Origin: Epiperipatus broadwayi
Lineage: Eukaryota > Onychophora > Udeonychophora > Euonychophora > Peripatidae
Direction of reading: 5' to 3'
DNA: 64,000 bases
NCBI GenBank assembly: GCA_028023455.1
Contig: JAQFVV010012398.1
Location: 8,144,682-8,208,681, forward strand
Positions 36,184 through 47,480 of the stretch are shown piece after piece. Made by a program: the position numbers and the translations under genes. The notes beneath the pieces are model-generated. The model saw only the letters and a list, made by a program, of their open reading frames with translations. It was not told the DNA's origin and did not search any database. Numbering within the stretch: the first letter of the stretch is position 1; each line of letters opens with the position of its first letter.

Positions 36184-36432
36184 TTCAAAATTGATGATGA
36201 GATGAACAGCTTTTGTGAAAATGATTTAATAGCTATTGAAAAATCTAAAATAAGTATAGGAATTTATAAACATAGATTTGATGATAAAATTATAAGAGAA
36301 TATATGATTGATTATGTTATCATAGATTTTTATGATATTGATATGAAAATGCCAGGAGGGTCAAAAATCTATGCAATTATGGCAATAGATTTTGAAGTAG
36401 TAATAGAAATTGTGTTTTGGAAGAATAATTAA
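36184..36432 (+). pseudogene. Unidentified 3' ORF remnant of the LTR element
   Basis: An open frame from 36202 (first codons up to 36184 are also open) encodes about 76-82 residues, including IAIEKSKISIGIYKHRF and DFYDIDMKMPGGSKIYAIM. Composition is more protein-like than the chance frames around it, and it ends in a poly-A run. It lies where the C-terminal part of gag or the start of pol would be. I do not recognise the fold and see no D-(T/S)-G protease motif. Broken coding-like traces continue to about 36620. Confidence 0.35.
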
Positions 36433-37188
36433 AAAAAAGTCACAAGTAAAAATATTAAATAATTTAGAAATGTTTAATAATATCAGGCATAATAAAATTT
36501 GGTCTCATACTTTTATGAAACTTTTATATAGATGTAGAAGTATTGGAGTTTGTAAGTGAGGGTAATTGCAATAAAAAAATGGTTTAGCTATTACAAAGTA
36601 TGAAGTCATGAGTATGGCAGTTTTATCTCTCAATACATGAATCTTATTGCAATACAAAGTAGAAAAAATTTTCATAGTGGTGAATGTTTAGAATTATTGT
36701 ATAAAATGAAATTTATTGTTTTTAGTGATTATAAGAAAATTGGTTTTTTATCTTATTGTTGATTCATATGAAAAATACATTCAGTTTAGACCTACAAATA
36801 TAAATAAATGTTATTTGTTCCTGAGTTTAATTTTATTGGTAGTTAATAAAATAATTGACATGTTTTATATTGTTAGAATTTTAGAGGGATTATAAAAACT
36901 TTAGATTCTAAAGGTCATCATCAGTATTTATTTTTTATTAAAATTTAACAGTGTTAATGTTTTGTTTGAATGTACATAAATATCTCTATATTTAATTTAT
37001 TTATATTTTTAAATATTAAAGGTAAATATTTTATTTAATTGTTATGTATTTGAGTTAAAAACTAATAAGATATTAAATTTTAACTCATTACTGATAAAAG
37101 TTTATATTATATAAAAATAATCAGAATAAAATTTGTATTTTTTTAAAATAACAATATAATTGTTAAATATAATAAAATTTCTTTTTGT

Positions 37189-37201
37189 GAAAGGAGGTTA
37201 A
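37189..37201 (+). promoter_or_regulatory. Polypurine tract of LTR element
   Basis: GAAAGGAGGTTAA immediately precedes the TGAAAT start of the 3' LTR. A purine tract in this position primes plus-strand DNA synthesis in LTR elements. Confidence 0.65.
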
Positions 37202-38120
37202 TGAAATAATATATTTATTTGGAATATATTTCATTGCTGTGTAAGTTAATAAATGTATAGAAAGAAATTTTATTAATATAAAAGTGTAACATCATTGATA
37301 TTTTAAAATATTGACTTGTTATTAAGTTAAAGGCATTATATATTCTTTTATAAATAAACATTGATTTTATTAAATGAGAATATAAAAAGAAATTCAAGTG
37401 TTACTTTAAAAATATTAATTTAATGAATTGACAATTAATTTTAAATAATTTTAAAATTGAATATAAATTTATTTACTGTTTTATTGGCAAGTAGCCAAGA
37501 ATAATTTCTTATCAAGAAAACTGTTTTGATCATGTGAATAGAATCATCGGCTGCTGAATTTAAAAAGGAAAACATTGAATTTTAAACTTTCAAAATAAAC
37601 TTGTAGAATTTGGGAATCAAGATTCAAATTGATAATCTATTTCTTCATGTTCTCATTTATTATAAATAGGATTATCTCATAATCATCAATTGCTACAAAA
37701 TCATGATTACTTCTACATCTTTGTCCAGGCCTATCTTCTATATTTCAAATGAAACACCATAATAAAGAGATCATCTGCTCTATTTATAAATTTGCAGAAA
37801 AAACATTTAAGTTTATTTACTATTAAATGAGTTAAAGTGATTAAACAGTTTATAAATCTCCATTAAATATTTTGTTTAATTTATAATAAGTATTTATATA
37901 AATAATTTTATGCTGATATTAATTATTTATAATTAATCAATTGTTAAATATTGTATCAATCAATATATGTGTAATTATCAAAGCTATATGCTTGTAATAT
38001 TTTTTAAATGTTTTACATCACATTTCAATATAGATTATGAAATATATAATCTGTATTATTTAATGATATTTATAATTTTAAATAATGATTGTTTAAATAG
38101 TGATAAATATTTATTATATA
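37202..38120 (+). repeat. 3' LTR (~919 bp)
   Basis: Begins TGAAATAATATATTTATTTG and is collinear with the 5' LTR to ATATTTATTATATA, where the final CA seems to have mutated. The (TA) sequence that follows matches the (TA) flank on the left side of the element. Confidence 0.75.
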
Positions 38121-40151
38121 TATTGTAATGGGATAATAATTGATCTTCTGCCCCATTATTTCTCTACTGGTTTGGTCAGCAATTGTCATAAAACAAAAGA
38201 AAATTCACCCTACAGGTTTTAGATAACCATTTATTATTGACACAAAAATAAAATAAAAGATAATGAAGATATGCTTTTATGGTTTAAATATTATTTATAC
38301 AGAGCAAATCATGTTCTAATAAATAGTAACTCTGTTATAACCTGTATAAAATTATCTAACTGTCATTAGTTACACTATGCAATGGCAATGTTTTCAATAA
38401 AATTAAAATACTGACGACAATCTTTAATAAAACCTATTTTTCTTCAGATGACATTTAAAGCAAATGAAAACAAACAAGATCATCACTTCAGATATCATCA
38501 AATCTATTCATCATCTCAAAATAAACTATAATAAGCAGTGAAATCATATATCATTGTTTAGAACAATGATATATGCCTAAGATATCCATTTAATTTGTAA
38601 TTGAATAAAACAAAAATCAAATCAATAAACAACTAAGTTCTAATATACTTTATTAATCAAACATTACATATAATAATGTAAATTTATGATAAAATGTAAT
38701 GATATTCCCTAACAGAATAAACTAGTTTATAAATGGTTATGATAATATTTTGAAAATGTTTTATAAACATACAATATCTATAATGTTTAAATAAAATAAA
38801 TTATTAATCAGTTTTATATATTTTTAATAAAATGTTAAAAATAATAACTTATCTATACCATACTTTACATCAATGTACTATTATTGCTTAAGTTATATAT
38901 ATGAAAATGAAATACTCTACAAGAACATATTATCAATGAACCTATTAGATAATCTTGTATTTATAATATCCAATCATATCATTATATGAAAATGTACAGT
39001 AGATTTCTATTGGATATCTACTGAATCATAATTAACTAATCCTATCCATCTATTTAAATTTCATGTAAATCAATTATTAAAATGGATTTTATAACAACTA
39101 AACCATATAAAACAATTATTGGCATTTATTTAAGTCCAATATGGGTATTAAAATTTAATAGTTAATTAAATTTAGGATCCACCTCAAAGAAGTTAAATAA
39201 TTAACAGTATTCTGACTAATGACAGAATAAAATCTATCAATACCTTTATAATCCAACAAGACAAACTCTTAATAATTAACTGTGAACTAATTACATTATT
39301 TATACAATTCGGATTATCTTTTTAAGGCATTAAAATATTTCTATTTATAAGTAAAAAATCATTTGTTAAAAAATATATAAACAAGATAATTCCTAAAACT
39401 ATTCATAATAAATTATACTTGATTGTTTGATATGAAATTTCATAGGAGAGAAATTTAATATAAAACTGAAAAACCATATTTTAATCCAAAAAACAAAATA
39501 AGAAGTTTTATTTCTAGGTTTAATCTATCTAAATGGAATATTTGTTTTGAAATAATAAGGAAACCACATAAAATTCCCTATAGCTTTTAATTATATAAAT
39601 TAAACAACATTTGCTAATCTTTACTTAAGATTTTTCTGCAAAAAAAAAAAATGCTTATTTATTTTAATGAAGTAAATATAATGGAATTTTAATCAATGTA
39701 TTATAATGTACTGATAACTATATATATATATATATTGTACATATATATATATATATATATATGTTTTCATTTCCCACATATGTATTCTTTAATTAAATTT
39801 TTTTTATTTTATTTTATATAGAGAGAGTTATATGTGCAAGTAATATATATATAGTTTATAGATGATAGCTTGATACACTGTAATATTTAATATAATGATC
39901 TATTATGTTTTTTTATTAAATAATGTGTTAAATTATTTAGCTTTAGTTTTTGTTAAAATAAAACAGATTGAAAGAAGGTGTAAAAGAAAGTGATCAAGAT
40001 TAGTAGATAAAAATGTACACATGTGAGTACATTTGTTTTAAACCTAAGACATTTTTACACTTAATCTTTATTGCAAGCTTTTGTTGTTTTGTATTATCTA
40101 GATCTTAGATATCCAGAGAGATGGAAGGGAAATGCTTTGATGGAATAAATG
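38121..40151. other. AT-rich block with a perfect hairpin and a (TA)n run
   Basis: Begins TATTGTAATGGGATAATAAT, reminiscent of the TGTAAC ends of the LTRs at 45648 and 52057, so a solo LTR is possible but unproven. A perfect 14-bp inverted repeat CATATATCATTGTT-TAG-AACAATGATATATG lies at 38545-38575. (TA)n tracts lie at 39720-39762. No gene-like frame. Confidence 0.5.
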
Positions 40152-40166
40152 TGATTATTAATTTTC
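40152..40166 (+). repeat. 5' target-site duplication of LINE (15 bp)
   Basis: TGATTATTAATTTTC occurs exactly again at 41890-41904, on the other side of the LINE copy. Confidence 0.92.
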
Positions 40167-41889
40167 AATCTGCTCAACAACAGAGATTTTTCTCTCTCTT
40201 AATGGCAAGATCACACCAGGCTTCAAGCCATACAAGTCGATCCCTCAAGGATCCCCGCTCAGTGTCCTTTTCTTCACAGCATACATCAACTCTCTTCTGA
40301 CGGATATAGAAAAAAACCTCCCTGGAATTTTCCTTCCCTCTCTCAATAAAAACTTCAATGTATTTGCATATATAGATGACATCATGGTTGTGCTTCCCAC
40401 CATTAAATACCTTCCCCATCTCATGAACATATTAAACAGAAATACAGAGAAACTTGGCCTACAAATAAATTTTAACAAATCTTCCATCTGGAAGATAATG
40501 TCTGGTAAACAAATTAACTCTCCCTTTTCTGCAAAACCCCAAAGATACCTAGGTTTCCCAATCTACAAAACTCCAACTGCAATGGCAAGAGAGATTCAAG
40601 ATGCAATCCTACATTCAACTGAAGCCATCACCACTTCACTCTCTAGAGTATACCTTTCATTATATGGAAAGGTTGGCCTCCTCAACATGATCATAATGCC
40701 AAAAATCTCATATTATCTACCATTTGTTAAAATGTCTAAACAGTTTCAAAATAAAATTAACCGATTATGCACCAAACTTCTCTGGAGAGGTAGGACGGTT
40801 GCTATTAGCTTGTGAGGTATCCAACGACCATGCAGGTTCAATGGACTGTCATTCCACTCAATACAAGCAATCATTTTACAGAAAACCCACAACACTCTAC
40901 ATAATCTGATCCTCTCCTGCGGATACTCTAACATTATTAAAAAAATTACACCGACAGATCGTCCTCCACCCTCTTCCAGTTCATGGATAGCATCCCTAAT
41001 ACAACACCTACAACTTTATAACCCAATAATACCCTTTAACCTTAACCAAAAAATCACCTTATGGGAAGCATACAATATAATCAACTATAATCAACAACCC
41101 ATTAAAACCAGCCTAAAAGTAACCAACCAAAGACTCATTACACACTTCAAAAGATGGAGTCTGGAACCCAAATTCCTTGACTTCATCATTAAAATAAATC
41201 TTAATGCGCTACCCATGAATTGGTTTCTTTATCACCGAAGAGGTTTTACCAGCATTGACTCTATATGTGGTCTGTGTGCTCATGAAGATAAAACCATAGA
41301 TCATATTATACACCAGTGCCCAAGACTTAAAACTCTGAAAGATATAATTATAATCAATTCCAACATAAGACCTGATATGATTTTCTCACTTGAAAATGCC
41401 ATTCATAATAGTTTTTTTTCAATAATAAGGCTTTCTACCTTTGTCCTTTATTCCATATGGATAGTGAGATGCAAAAGTCTCATGGAATTACCCCCGCCAC
41501 AAATCATACCATTGTTTTATCAAACGCTCAAAAAAATCAAGAAACGTGACCAGCTCCTTGCCTCCAGTAAAGTCTTTGCTGACACCTGGTCTTTAATTGC
41601 TCTTTCCTTTTCCTGATTATCAACTCCCACCTACCCAGCATTATAGAATAGTCAATTATAAAAGAAAATATTCATGTTTATATTAAAAATGCTAATACCA
41701 TTAAACAAGTTCTTAGAATCTCTTCACTATACCTAACCACATAAGAGTATAACATTGTGCTCTCATAACATAAACTAGCCAGATGACAAATAGAACATTA
41801 TATAATCATATTATTGTACAATTTATTCATTTATTTATCCTTTATTAGTATGTAACCACTATTTATTGTTAATAAAATTTTTATTGAAA
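40167..41889 (+). mobile_element. 5'-truncated LINE copy with perfect 15-bp TSD
   Basis: The copy starts within the RT domain just after the left TSD and ends AATAAAATTTTTATTGAAA just before the right TSD. It lacks the endonuclease and the first half of RT, a truncation typical of LINE insertion. A single in-frame stop breaks an otherwise continuous ORF of about 480 codons, making this the best-preserved and probably youngest LINE here. The 3' UTR is about 270 bp, with AATAAA near the end but no poly(A) tail. It is related to, but a different subfamily from, the copies at 1.1-4.1 and 12.3-14.6 kb. Confidence 0.95.
40171..41616 (+). pseudogene. LINE ORF2 C-terminal half (RT, thumb, CCHC finger), one stop
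   Basis: One frame runs from the 5' truncation to TGA at 41614-41616, interrupted only by TGA at 40813-40815. In order: EIFLSLNGKITPGFKP, SIPQGSPLSVLFFTAYINS (motif B, ~40234), FAYIDDIMVV (motif C, YIDD at 40369-40380), VYLSLYGKVGLLNMIIMPKI (~40648-40707) and a KLLWRGR motif. Past the stop come GLSFHSIQAI, TDRPPP, ALPMNWFLYHRRGF, the finger CGLCAHEDKTIDHIIHQC (C-x2-C-x8-H-x4-C, 41266-41319) and the tail VLYSIWIVRCKSL. YIDD replaces the YMDD of the sister copies, so position 2 of motif C varies in this clade. It cannot encode an active protein because motif A is missing. Confidence 0.93.
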
Positions 41890-41904
41890 TGATTATTAAT
41901 TTTC
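41890..41904 (+). repeat. 3' target-site duplication of LINE (15 bp)
   Basis: Exact copy of 40152-40166 directly after the element's 3' end. Confidence 0.92.
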
Positions 41905-42823
41905 TTGTTAATTGTGAAAGACCCATCAGCTTGTAAAACTCTGATTTTTATCTCAAGATAATAGGATTTGCAGGTGGTCTTTTGCTCAGAAATTCAAAAT
42001 ATAAAAACCAGTGAAACAATATTTGAAGGACAGTTTTTATTACTGTTAAAAGAAAAGAAATGTAGTCATTAATATGCAGTTTTTGAGAGGCATTCAGTTT
42101 AATAATTTTGAAAACAGGATCACTTAACAATATGTAGTTTTGATAGCAAGAGTTTTTAAAAGAAGAGCCAGTTAAGAATGTTTAGTTTTGGCAGTAAATA
42201 ACAGTTGTTAAAGTTGTCTTAAAGTTACAAGAAATATGCAGTTTTAAATTTTAAACCACAATGATGAAGGCAATTAAAAGTTGGAGGATTGGAAAACAAT
42301 GAATCAACAATATTGAGAAGGAGAAACAGTCAGTTTTGTTTTTCATTCATTTGTTTCTTATAAACATAGAATGAACTGTTTTATTATTTTTTTAAAAAAG
42401 TTCAGGAAATAAATAGTGAGTTTTTCTTGCTTTAATATCAGCATAAAAGATGTATGCCTATATATGTAAGTAATTCACAGCAGGATTGATATAAAGAAAT
42501 GGAACAAAATTGAATTTCTTGAAGGAAGTTATTGAAAATTCTATAAATATGGTATTAATATATTTTTGGCTGTGTATAATACAATGAATTTGCTGTGCTA
42601 GACCCACTGTTTCTGTTTCTTGAAACCTGTCATCTATGGGTTAGCTCACTGATCTATCTATGGACTCATATACCCGGTCAATAATAACCAAAAGAATGGT
42701 CAAGTTTAAAGCCAACCACATAAGCTATCTGAGAGGCTTCTTTTCTGTCTCCTGGCCTATTATAGGCTCATCACCTATGAATGTAGGGAGAATGGGAAAG
42801 AAGAGAAAGAGAAAAAGAGATAT

Positions 42824-42836
42824 ATAAAAGCCTTAT
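42824..42836 (+). promoter_or_regulatory. TATA-like box after a purine-rich run
   Basis: ATATATAAAAGCC follows a purine-rich stretch (GAAAGAAGAGAAAGAGAAAAAGAG). The preceding 230 bp are more balanced in composition than their surroundings. A Pol II core promoter of an old LTR is conceivable. Nothing downstream confirms transcription. Confidence 0.2.
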
Positions 42837-42880
42837 AACCAAGTTTGATTAAGTTATAAATCAATTTTTTTAAAGTTTTC

Positions 42881-43084
42881 CTCACATTTACCTAAAGTGT
42901 CTACAATAACTCTTTTTGAAAGTGGTAGAAACAAGCAAGTCAACCAATTCACATTTATCAAGAAGTATCTACAATAATTTTCTTTTGAAATGGTGGGATC
43001 AAGTAAATCAATCAGTTCATACTTATTTAAAAGTATTTGTAATAACTCTTTTTAAAATGGTAGAAGCAATCCAAAACAACCTGT
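42881..43084. repeat. Three tandem 68-bp units
   Basis: CTACAATAACTCTTTTTGAA at 42901, CTACAATAATTTTCTTTTGA at 42969 and TTGTAATAACTCTTTTTAAA at 43037 mark units at an exact 68-bp period. Each is preceded by a TTCACATTTA-like and followed by a GGTAGAARCAA-like block. Diverged but in perfect register. Confidence 0.85.
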
Positions 43085-45631
43085 GGAAGCTATAAATAGG
43101 CAAGTGGTCTGAAAATTCAAACCTGGGACATTCATAAGAAGTGAAAATGATCGGGTAACTTTGAACTTTCATTAACAAATCTTTTATTCTAACTTATTAA
43201 AAGTAAACTTTAATTTCTAAAGTCAAAGCATTTTTTTTCTCTTGATACAGAAAACATTAAGAGTTTGTTCATTGATTGTGTTATTCTTAATAATACATGG
43301 CAATACACACACAGTTTAAATTCATTAAACATAGTTTTTTTTCATTATTTTGATTTTTATTATTATTTATTGTTATGTATTGTAATACTAAAATGTTTTT
43401 TTTATTATTGTTATTCAACCTATCCAGATATGCTTTATAATGTTTTTTTATTATTTATTTTTGCATATTAAATTGGATATCATTTATTTTTGTTGCTCAA
43501 TGTTGCAATAATATTTTTATATGTTATTTATGTATTAATCCATCATATAGGGGTATACATTTTAAATATATATGTTGACATATCACAGGGTGTGTGTGTG
43601 TATAATTGCTTATACAGACATGTCAAAAGAATAGGTTATGCACAGTTAATTTAAATATAGTAAATTGAAGAGCAGGGCTTAACATATGAATGAAAGTGAA
43701 AAAACACACACATTACCTACATGAAATTTACCTTTATGACATGTAATAAGTAAGGAAAGTCTTAAGTAAGCATTCAATGAAATACTTTTTTTTTCTAATA
43801 TCATTTTAAGCCAGCTTATTTTAAAGTATCAAAAATGACAAACTTGTATATTAACTTTATTTGGTTATGCGTATATAAAATTTTGTATTAATTCTATATT
43901 TAATTAATATAATAATAAAGTCAATTGTATAATTAGTAGATTTAATTTATAAAAAAAAAGAATAATATTAATAAACATAGTTATATCTTATTTGGTTTAT
44001 GAGTTATTATTAAAAATATCATATTTTTCTTGTCTTAAATCTATCATTTTAAATGATCATCATCATTCATAAATGTTTGTTTCACAAATATTAAGCAAAC
44101 ACTCACAAATATTAAGCAATCACTTGCAAAGGTTAATCAAGTTGGAATATTGATTTACATTTAAGTATCTAAGGATTATGTTTGACATCTAACCAAGTTT
44201 TAATAATTATAGGTTAATAATGGAAAGCTAAAATATTTTGTGTCCATGAGTTGTGATCACCATCATCATTGAATAAATAATAATCAGTAAACCCAATCTT
44301 TAACATAATTAATGTATTTAGTAAATAGGGGTTTATAGAAAGTTGAATATCATGTGGTGAGATTCATGATGATCAGTCATCATCACTGGTATTATTGAAT
44401 CCTAGTTTTAACTATAAAAGTACTTGGAATAAGTAACCATAAATGTATATAAATGCTAGTGATTGTTATATTTAAATCACAGCTTAACATAGGATGATTT
44501 TAAGAAGTGTCTATAAGTTTATAAAGATAAAATTTGTTGTTGTGATTTCATTATAAAGCTATGGCTGGTATCATCATCATCATTATTATTATATTATGAT
44601 ATTTAAGTAAATTAAGTAACTAGTTTAACATATATATTTAAGTAATGGTCTTCACTATGTTTGTTTGGAAGCCATTAATGAGAGTATTTTTTGCATCTGT
44701 TCATCAATATACTTAAACTGACCTAGTAATGTCTATAAGAGTCTTGGATATATAAATTTTGTGAAATTGGGATCTTATAATTTTATTGACATGGATAAAA
44801 TATAAGAATGTCATTTTTTATGTTCGTTCATTAGTCATCCAAGTCATGTGTAGTAAAGTAGGTACCAAAAGGGTTTGAACTCAGTACACTATGGACAGAT
44901 AATATTTATCTAAATTTAAAACAATCTAATGGCGCTTGGAAAAAACACAAGTACTTAGCTAAACTAAATAAAGAGTGATTTAATTCCTTTTCCAACTTAA
45001 TAATATTAACTTTATATGATATTTTTTTATAAGTTGTTATAAATAGCACCAGTGTGTGCATGTGACCATGAATGATCATATATACATGGAAAGAGGAATG
45101 AGAAGGATTCTTTGTTAAAAGAACCTATTATTGGAGATAAGTGTAATGCACTCCAGGGATTTCACAGTAATTTTATTCAGTTGCTATATCTAATATTAGT
45201 TTATCTGATGACAATCGCTAGTATATTTTATTGGTAAAATGACTTCCCAATATCGAAATATTTTAAATCTTTAGTGATGACAATTTAATTTTTATTTTGT
45301 TATTATTTTCTGTGTTGAGAAATGGGATAATTTATTTATTTCATTATTAGCATGACAGAATTAATGTTTGTGATAGTTGCAAACGGGTTATGGTGTTATA
45401 CTTAATTAGTTACAAATAGACACCCAAATAAAGCATGATATGTATATGTTCTTATTTATATATTAGCGTCATTCTTATTTAATTACAAACTGTATATCAG
45501 ATAACATAGTAAATTCATTTCACATTTAATTTTATTCGGTTACAAATGATGAACTGCTGGAGCATATTTATTTAAATTATATCTACCCTCATTTCAATAT
45601 ATTATTTATGTACTGTTATAAATTTTTAATA
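43085..45631. other. AT-rich spacer with irregular ATCATC-containing repeats
   Basis: No gene seen. Between about 44040 and 44610 short ATCATCATC clusters recur at irregular spacing (near 44055, 44257, 44383 and 44572) inside otherwise AT-rich sequence, perhaps a decayed minisatellite. Near 44870 a box-B-like GGGTTTGAACTC is a lone SINE-like trace. Confidence 0.45.
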
Positions 45632-45647
45632 GTTACAATATATATAT

Positions 45648-46728
45648 TGTAACCAGATTAGATCTTCCTTACCCTCTCTTGGACAATTTATTTCCTGATG
45701 AGAATATTGCAGGAAGGAAACATCGATTGGCATTACCCAGTGCTGACATTACCCACCCCTACAACAATATTTCCTGCTCATTCCAGCTTACTACAATCTT
45801 ACTCAGCTAGATCTGGTTATGCCAACATAGCTCAGAATACATGAGATTCCTGTGAACAAGTACACTAGAAAGTGGATGACATGAAATGAAAATGGCATGA
45901 CATTTTTTTTTATAACAATAATTTATTTGAATAACAATATTGGGAAAATACTCCTTTAACAGTTCATTGCAATACTGGTTCCAAAGATCACTTAGTCTTT
46001 TCATCAGTAACTTCTTCTGCTGCTTGATCCCTCATTGATGATTATACAGTATCCATCCTTTTATCTTCTATAATCCTGTTTGGGCAACTTTCACATAGTA
46101 GGAATTTGTTTTGATATTAGTGTGTACATCATAGATATCTCCCCTATCATTTTTCAAGTTAATTTCTTTTTTGTGGGTCTAGATTCTCTTCATATGTGCA
46201 TATATCTAATTTTGTAGACATGTCTATTAATTCTCCTTGCAGAATACTCTTAGGTAAGTTTGATTGATATATGGACTAATCCCTTTTGTTTAATCATTCA
46301 AAAGCTAGTACTTATACTTGAATAGATTCACATATTTAATTCCAATATATAGATGCAGAATTAATTTAAGTATATAGGTGCATCTTTAATTCAAGTATAT
46401 ATTTAATTCACTTACATCCACACAGATTTAAGTCATGTATATAGAAGCATAATCAATTTATATATCTAACATGTAGTTAATTCAGGTATATTGAGACACA
46501 TATTATATAGACATGGATTATAGAAGCATAATCAATCTATATATCTAATATGTAGTTAATTCAGGTATATTGAGACACATATTATATAGACATGGGTTAT
46601 AGAAGCATAATCAATTTATATATCTAACATGTAGTTAATTCAAGTATATTGAGACACATATATATAAATATGGATTCAAGTCATGTATATAAAAGCATAA
46701 TCATTCCATTTTGAATATATATATATAT
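45648..46728 (-). repeat. 3' LTR, part 1 (left of nested insertion)
   Basis: Plus-strand start TGTAACCAGATTAGATCTTC matches TGTAACTGGACCACATCTTC at 52057. Homology then runs without a break to CCATTTTGAATATA at about 46718 (equivalent to 53101-53114). Relative to the other LTR it lacks about 84 bp after TTTCCTGCT (near 45780). Confidence 0.88.
46435..46712. repeat. Internal LTR minisatellite, 79-bp units
   Basis: TAGAAGCATAATCAA recurs at 46442, 46521 and 46600 (exact 79-bp steps) and as TAAAAGCATAATCA at 46690. The other LTR has only two such starts, at 52893 and 52984 (91-bp step). Unit number and length therefore changed after the two LTRs separated. Confidence 0.88.
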
Positions 46729-46743
46729 TGTAACGTTTATTTA

Positions 46744-46861
46744 TATACGTTGCAAATATATTGGCATTTGGTAAAAGCTAAAAAAGTAAATTTAGATTTT
46801 TTTATACGTTGCAAATATATTGGCATTTGGTAAGAGCTAAAAAAGTAAATTTAGATTTTTT
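46744..46861. repeat. Two tandem 59-bp units
   Basis: TATACGTTGCAAATATATTG at 46744 recurs at 46803; the two units differ by about one base (GTAAAAGC against GTAAGAGC). Such near-identity suggests a recent duplication near the 5' end of the insertion. Confidence 0.92.
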
Positions 46862-47163
46862 TTTGATTAGTATAATTTTTGTTAAAACGTGCAATGAAAG
46901 TTAAAATTGTCATTCTTATTTTTTTTTTATCTAATTGGAAATAAAAATTGGAAAGAATAAATGACATGCAGATTACTAATCCAGATAAATTAAAAGAATT
47001 CCAAAAGTATAAGCTAAAAGAAAAATATTTTAGCTAATTAAAGATGAAAGAATAATGCTAAAAAAAATTAAGACTTTGTAATTTAAGAGAGAGTGTACAA
47101 GATTATTATCTTATATGCTGATAAAAAAAAAAGAGTGTGCAGAAGTTTCATAAACTGGATCGC

Positions 47164-47480
47164 GATATAAAAAGGAGAAGACAACTTCAATCTAGGTCTT
47201 CTCTTTAACTTCTAGTTATGTCTCTGAAAGTTGGAGGTTTCCGTGAGCATAACCTGTGGCAAGAAATATACTTCTACACAGGTATGCCCCTTGCTGTACC
47301 AAGCTGTCATGCAAGCATGGAAATGGGACTTGTGAAGACCACTTTTTGCAATAAAAGGGTCACTACAACCGTGCCTTTTCTCCAGCTATAAAACAGAACA
47401 ATAATGGAAGATGCCGGCAGGAGAGACCAATGGAAATTCTCATGATCTGGGATCCCATAAACCTACATGAACTTACTGGT
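47164..47480 (+). promoter_or_regulatory. Promoter/5'-leader-like block in the insertion
   Basis: GATATAAAAAGG (47164-47175) is a good TATA box. Downstream sequence is unusually balanced in composition to about 47480. It contains donor-like CACAG|GTATGC (GT at 47282), AATAAA at 47350 and a stronger donor TTACTG|GTAAGT (GT at 47479). Such TATA plus AATAAA spacing is typical of the U3-R region of an LTR. A host 5' exon is an alternative I cannot exclude. Confidence 0.35.

Larger units (their letters stand above)
32632..38120 (+). mobile_element. LTR retrotransposon relic with gag-like region, no visible pol
   Basis: Two direct repeats of about 0.95 and 0.92 kb (32632-33584 and 37202-38120) align along their whole length with many substitutions and small indels. 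Both start with TGAAA; the left ends TTTTACA, giving TG...CA. A purine tract (GAAAGGAGG, 37189-37197) lies just before the right repeat, where a polypurine tract belongs. The internal 3.6 kb holds a long leader with a tandem array and a coiled-coil gag-like region, but I find no protease, RT, RNase H or integrase motif. Flanks are (TA)n, so the TSD cannot be resolved. Strand follows from PPT position and the gag frame. Confidence 0.8.

Noticed and set aside
40174-40487. Two minus-strand frames of about 80 codons
   Set aside because: Antisense to the LINE RT with YIDD; no independent support.
44040-44610. ATCATC clusters as an ordered satellite
   Set aside because: Spacing is irregular (roughly 115-200 bp) and surrounding sequence does not align well enough to claim a unit.
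45632-45653. Perfect palindrome GTTACA-(AT)5-TGTAAC at the LTR edge, suggesting two abutting LTR ends
   Set aside because: The sequence left of GTTACA does not resemble an LTR end; the symmetry is likely chance at a TA-tract insertion site.
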